The position numbers and the translations under genes were made by a program. Shown one piece after another: positions 61,195 to 64,000 of a DNA stretch of 64,000 bases; position 1 is the first letter of the stretch; the number at the start of each line of letters is the position of its first letter. Under the pieces are notes generated by a model, which was not told the DNA's origin, did not search any database, and saw nothing but the letters and a program-made list of their open reading frames with translations. The stretch lies in assembly GCA_036337715.1 (NCBI GenBank), contig JAYZDS010000009.1, positions 1 to 64,000 of the forward strand. Reading direction: 5' to 3'. The stretch is from JAURNZ01 sp036337715 (GTDB lineage Bacteria; Pseudomonadota; Gammaproteobacteria; Comchoanobacterales; Comchoanobacteraceae).

Positions 61195-62713
61195 TTCCTT
61201 TAACGCTCTTATGAAGAATATATTTCACTGCAGCAATCAATATACCATCGCTACATTCGTCACATGTACCTCTTGGCACACAATCATTTGGCATGGGGGT
61301 GTAACCATCAGGATGGACGACCCCATTTAATAATCCAAAGAAGCCTTGCTCATCTAGTCTTTTTTTCCAAGCTGCCTCATCGCCAATTTTTGGCGCATTT
61401 AGCGAACCATCATCATGACAACTTGCACATACATTGTTGTACAAGACTTTTCCGTCATCTAATGTATAACTTTTAGGTTCCGAGCCCAGCTCTCTAGTAG
61501 GACCAGCGGTCACAGTTGAAACTGCCTTTAACATATAATCTACTGTCACCTTAATATCATCGTCATTACACTCACCACACAAGCCCATTGCTGGCATCCC
61601 ATGGAAACCTTTTATGGCGTGCTCATACGTAACATCTATTGGTTGTGCTTGAACAGGGGCCCAATCATTAGCATCGCCATACTTTGGTGCGCCGCCAGCA
61701 CCAGAGGCATGACAATTAAGGCAGTGTTTATTATAAATGATTTGAGCTTTGGCGTCCCCTGACCCCGATATCACCAAAGGCTCTGAGTCAACAGTTGATT
61801 TTAGATATACAGAAATAGCCCTTAAATCAGACTCTTTCAAATACATCAAGCTATCATGGTTTACTTCTTTCATTGGCCCACGAACTTCACCGCCACCAGG
61901 TAACTCATCATACATAAAGACCCGAATTAGTTGATCGACTGAAATCTTCTTAAGGCTAGTTCCAGTGATATTTGGTGCAGCATAACCATCAATGACATTA
62001 CCCGTGTAGGATTTATCGAGCTGAGGGGAACCAAACATAGTAATCGGCGTATGGCACATGCCGCAGTGTGCTGCGCCTTCGACTAGAAAAGCGCCTCTGT
62101 TCCATTCCTCAGATCTTGTTGGATCAGGGCGATAAGGACCATCAAAGGGATAGAAAAAAAGCAACTTCCAGCCTAGCATGATTTGTCGCCACTTCATGAA
62201 AAATGGAATATCATGTGGCTTATTTTCACGCTCTACTGCGGGAATAGCCATAAAATAGTCGTACATATCATCAATTTCTTGATCTGAGAATTTTGTAAAC
62301 CATAAATATGGTAGCGCAGGATAATATTGGCTGCCATCAGGAGCAACACCATGACGCATGGCATTAAAGAATTCTTCTCGAGTCCAATTACCAATGCCTG
62401 TTTTTTTATCAGGTGTGATGTTAGGTGAGTAAAACGTGCCTAATTTCACTTGGAAACCAAAAAGTGGAATTTCTGGACGAACCCCATTTCCACCAGCAAA
62501 AGGATGGTCTTCGTCAATTGAGTGACAAGCAATACAATCCGAAGCCATAACGAGATATTCGCCACGCTTGATCGCTTCACTTTTTTTATCTTTTGAAAGT
62601 TTCAGCTTAGGATATTTAGCCCAATGCTCAACAGGGTTGCGTATATCTTCAGCATAACTATGACTGATGAAAAATAGACTGGCAATTATCGTTATTAACC
62701 GTATTATGTACAT
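61175..62713 (-). CDS. tetraheme c-type cytochrome, two c5-like C-terminal domains
   Basis: 512 residues with a signal peptide (RLITIIASLFFISHSYAED). Four CxxCH heme sites: 60-64, 217-221, 331-335 and 429-433. The first two domains resemble the diheme subunits of alcohol/gluconate dehydrogenases (NITPDKKTGIGNW, APNITGTSLKKIS). The last two domains each end in a Cys pair (CGECND 379-382 and CDECSDG 484-487), the disulfide of cytochrome c5. It probably feeds electrons to the oxidase encoded next. It heads the coxB-coxA-cox11-coxC operon, replacing a bc1-linked small cytochrome. Confidence 0.88.
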   Translation of the reverse strand: MYIIRLITIIASLFFISHSYAEDIRNPVEHWAKYPKLKLSKDKKSEAIKRGEYLVMASDCIACHSIDEDHPFAGGNGVRPEIPLFGFQVKLGTFYSPNITPDKKTGIGNWTREEFFNAMRHGVAPDGSQYYPALPYLWFTKFSDQEIDDMYDYFMAIPAVERENKPHDIPFFMKWRQIMLGWKLLFFYPFDGPYRPDPTRSEEWNRGAFLVEGAAHCGMCHTPITMFGSPQLDKSYTGNVIDGYAAPNITGTSLKKISVDQLIRVFMYDELPGGGEVRGPMKEVNHDSLMYLKESDLRAISVYLKSTVDSEPLVISGSGDAKAQIIYNKHCLNCHASGAGGAPKYGDANDWAPVQAQPIDVTYEHAIKGFHGMPAMGLCGECNDDDIKVTVDYMLKAVSTVTAGPTRELGSEPKSYTLDDGKVLYNNVCASCHDDGSLNAPKIGDEAAWKKRLDEQGFFGLLNGVVHPDGYTPMPNDCVPRGTCDECSDGILIAAVKYILHKSVKGNDYTLW

Positions 62714-62822
62714 GGATAAACACTATATTAAACATAATTCCATATCTGATCAAGCAGTTTTTCCAGTATAAACAAGGCGTGTATAAAAACATTAGACTTT
62801 TGATAATCGAATAGCGCATTAT

Positions 62823-63329
62823 ATGAGTAATATTTTTATGGCTAGATTTATCCTGATTGCAGCATTGAATAACAAACGCACCATTGGTAAAGATGGGGCC
62901 ATTCCTTGGCATTTACCCAATGATTTCAAACACTTTAAAAAAACCACGCTCAACAAAACAGTTGTGATGGGTAGAAAAACGTTTGCTAGCCTACCCAATC
63001 AAAACCCTTTACCCAAAAGAAAGAATATCATCTTAAGTAAAACCCTGTTCGAAGCTCCTGGGTTCGTATGCTGTCGCAATGTATCAGATGTCATTGAAAT
63101 GACTAAAACAGAGGATGATGTTTATATCATAGGGGGCCAAAATATCTATGAAGCATTTTTACCCTTAGCATCTCAAATGGTTCTTACACTAGTTGATAAT
63201 GACGTTGTTGGAGATGCTTTTTTCCCAATGTTTGAACCAACACAATGGATAAGGACCGATCTTATCATAGGCACCAAGGATGATTCGCACCCATTTTCCT
63301 ATTCTATCCAGACTTTTAGCAAAACCTAG
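62823..63329 (+). CDS. folA: dihydrofolate reductase
   Basis: 168 residues; MARFILIAALNNKRTIG from the ATG at 62838 may be the true start, as no ribosome site separates the two ATGs. GAIPWHLPNDFKHFK has the substrate Asp, VVMGRKTFASLP and KRKNIILSK bind NADPH, and VYIIGGQNIYEAFL is the second NADPH motif. It regenerates tetrahydrofolate and converges with the thioesterase gene by one base. Confidence 0.96.
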   Translation: MSNIFMARFILIAALNNKRTIGKDGAIPWHLPNDFKHFKKTTLNKTVVMGRKTFASLPNQNPLPKRKNIILSKTLFEAPGFVCCRNVSDVIEMTKTEDDVYIIGGQNIYEAFLPLASQMVLTLVDNDVVGDAFFPMFEPTQWIRTDLIIGTKDDSHPFSYSIQTFSKT

Positions 63330-63809
63330 TTAAGACACGGGTCTTTTTTGAATCCTTATTAATCTTCGGCTTTCAGCTGCTTTGAACCTTCTTAATTCAA
63401 GCTTTGTTTTTGGGACAAGCTCTGGAACCAAAATTGGGTTGCCATCTTTATCAATTGCCACAAAAACTAAATAAGCTGTGAGAATGTTTTCAATAGCACC
63501 ACCTTTGATATCTTGTCTGGTGACTTTGATACCTATTTCCATAGACGTTCGCCAAGACCGGTTAACTGCACCTGAAATCATAATTTTATCCCCAAGTGTC
63601 GCCGGCTTAATAAAATTGATTTCATCCACACAGGCCGTTACACATATTTGCTCACTGTGAGCTGTGGCAACGATGTAAGCAACCCCATCCATTAATGCCA
63701 TAACATGACCCCCAAACAGTGTATTATTTGGGTTTAGATCACCCGGAAAAACCTGATATACTTGATTTTCTAGTGCACTTTCTGATACTAATTTCTTTTT
63801 AACTTGCAT
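63330..63809 (-). CDS. acyl-CoA thioesterase, hotdog fold (YciA-like)
   Basis: 159 residues. NTLFGGHVMALMDGVAYIVATAHSE is the hotdog helix with the catalytic-region Asp, followed by VDEINFIKPATLGDKI and the strand NRSWRTSMEIGIKV. It hydrolyses medium- and long-chain acyl-CoA. It diverges from topA. Confidence 0.92.
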   Translation of the reverse strand: MQVKKKLVSESALENQVYQVFPGDLNPNNTLFGGHVMALMDGVAYIVATAHSEQICVTACVDEINFIKPATLGDKIMISGAVNRSWRTSMEIGIKVTRQDIKGGAIENILTAYLVFVAIDKDGNPILVPELVPKTKLELRRFKAAESRRLIRIQKRPVS

Positions 63810-63891
63810 GATGATGTTCTCATTTATAATAATTATATGTTATAAATAACTTTATTGCTGAATATGATTTTTTTTTAAAAAAGGAAAAATA

Positions 63892-64000
63892 ATGCCTAAA
63901 TCGCTACTTATTGTTGAATCGCCCTCGAAAGCTAAGACCATTCAACAGTATCTTAATAATGAATATCAAGTGCTTGCCAGCTACGGGCATGTGCGCGATC
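63892..64000 (+). CDS. topA: DNA topoisomerase I (5' part, runs off the right edge)
   Basis: The ATG at 63892 with AAGGAAAAATA before it opens PKSLLIVESPSKAKTIQQYL, the Toprim start of bacterial topoisomerase I, then LASYGHVRD. Only 36 codons are in the window. It relaxes negative supercoils, opposing gyrase. Confidence 0.93.
   Translation, partial: MPKSLLIVESPSKAKTIQQYLNNEYQVLASYGHVRD

Noticed and set aside
61378..61510. CGECND and CDECSDG in the cytochrome as broken heme sites
   Set aside because: They fit the C-terminal disulfide Cys pairs of cytochrome c5-type domains, so they are not lost CxxCH motifs.
1..64000. tRNA, rRNA, insertion sequences, prophage or integration sites
   Set aside because: No cloverleaf, transposase, integrase or terminal repeats were recognised by eye; a covariance-model scan would be needed to exclude a missed tRNA.

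Overview
The window is AT-rich chromosomal DNA from a gammaproteobacterium. Housekeeping blocks in classic gammaproteobacterial order (rlmE-ftsH-folP-glmM, lepB-rnc-era-recO, pepP-ubiH-ubi, 6S RNA-ygfA, a cytochrome c oxidase operon) alternate with single genes that look like host-directed proteins. These are DUF4116 repeat proteins with an F-box-like tail, a leucine-rich-repeat protein, a possible permuted OTU protease, a secreted GDA1/CD39 nucleotidase, a HAD-like protein and a giant membrane protein. This mixture suggests an intracellular or amoeba-associated member of the Legionellales (Legionella/Coxiella/Berkiella-like). The species cannot be fixed from the sequence alone.

Layout: 1-2.9 kb is an accessory region (DUF4116 gene running off the left edge, small secreted protein, truncated paralogue, LRR protein). 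2.9-6.6 kb is a compact minus-strand operon: exported beta-solenoid protein, a 50-residue Lys/Asp/Glu-rich peptide, an ATP-grasp ligase starting 2 bp after the peptide, a second protein that looks like a degenerate ATP-grasp, and an O-antigen-ligase-like membrane protein. This resembles a ribosomal-peptide (graspetide-like) maturation cluster and is the best candidate for an undescribed system. 6.9-11.5 kb holds Trm112, HIT, an S9 peptidase and two unknown effector-like genes. 11.6-20.6 kb is polA, trkH, a NIF3-like domain, glmM, folP, ftsH and rlmE. 20.8-23.9 kb is lepB-rnc-era-recO, then the OTU-like gene and a peroxiredoxin sharing an 18-bp leader element. 25.8-28.4 kb is queH-fmt-def and a LuxR-type regulator. 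28.4-31.7 kb is a DNA-damage island (umuDC, alkB, cho) with a palindromic operator. 31.8-37.2 kb is a PNPOx protein, DUF2256, hemB, two ubiquinone monooxygenases and pepP. 37.3-41.6 kb is envelope-glycan genes flanking 6S RNA and ygfA. 41.6-51.3 kb is rpiA, gamma-carbonic anhydrase, gyrB, the 1048-residue membrane protein, mutT, dapB and an SNF transporter. 51.4-54.5 kb is the nucleotidase, aspC and birA. 54.5-62.7 kb is the cytochrome c oxidase operon, with three unusual members: a tetraheme cytochrome, a Cox11-like protein without its copper cysteines and with CoxIII-like helices added, and a P-type ATPase lacking a normal nucleotide-binding domain. The right edge has folA, a thioesterase and the start of topA.

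Genes missing from a 60-residue ORF cutoff, or running off the edge, were read directly from the sequence: the 50-residue peptide (5910-6062), Trm112 (6909-7085), DUF2256 (32339-32497), the left-edge DUF4116 gene and the topA start. No tRNA, rRNA, insertion sequence or CRISPR array was recognised.
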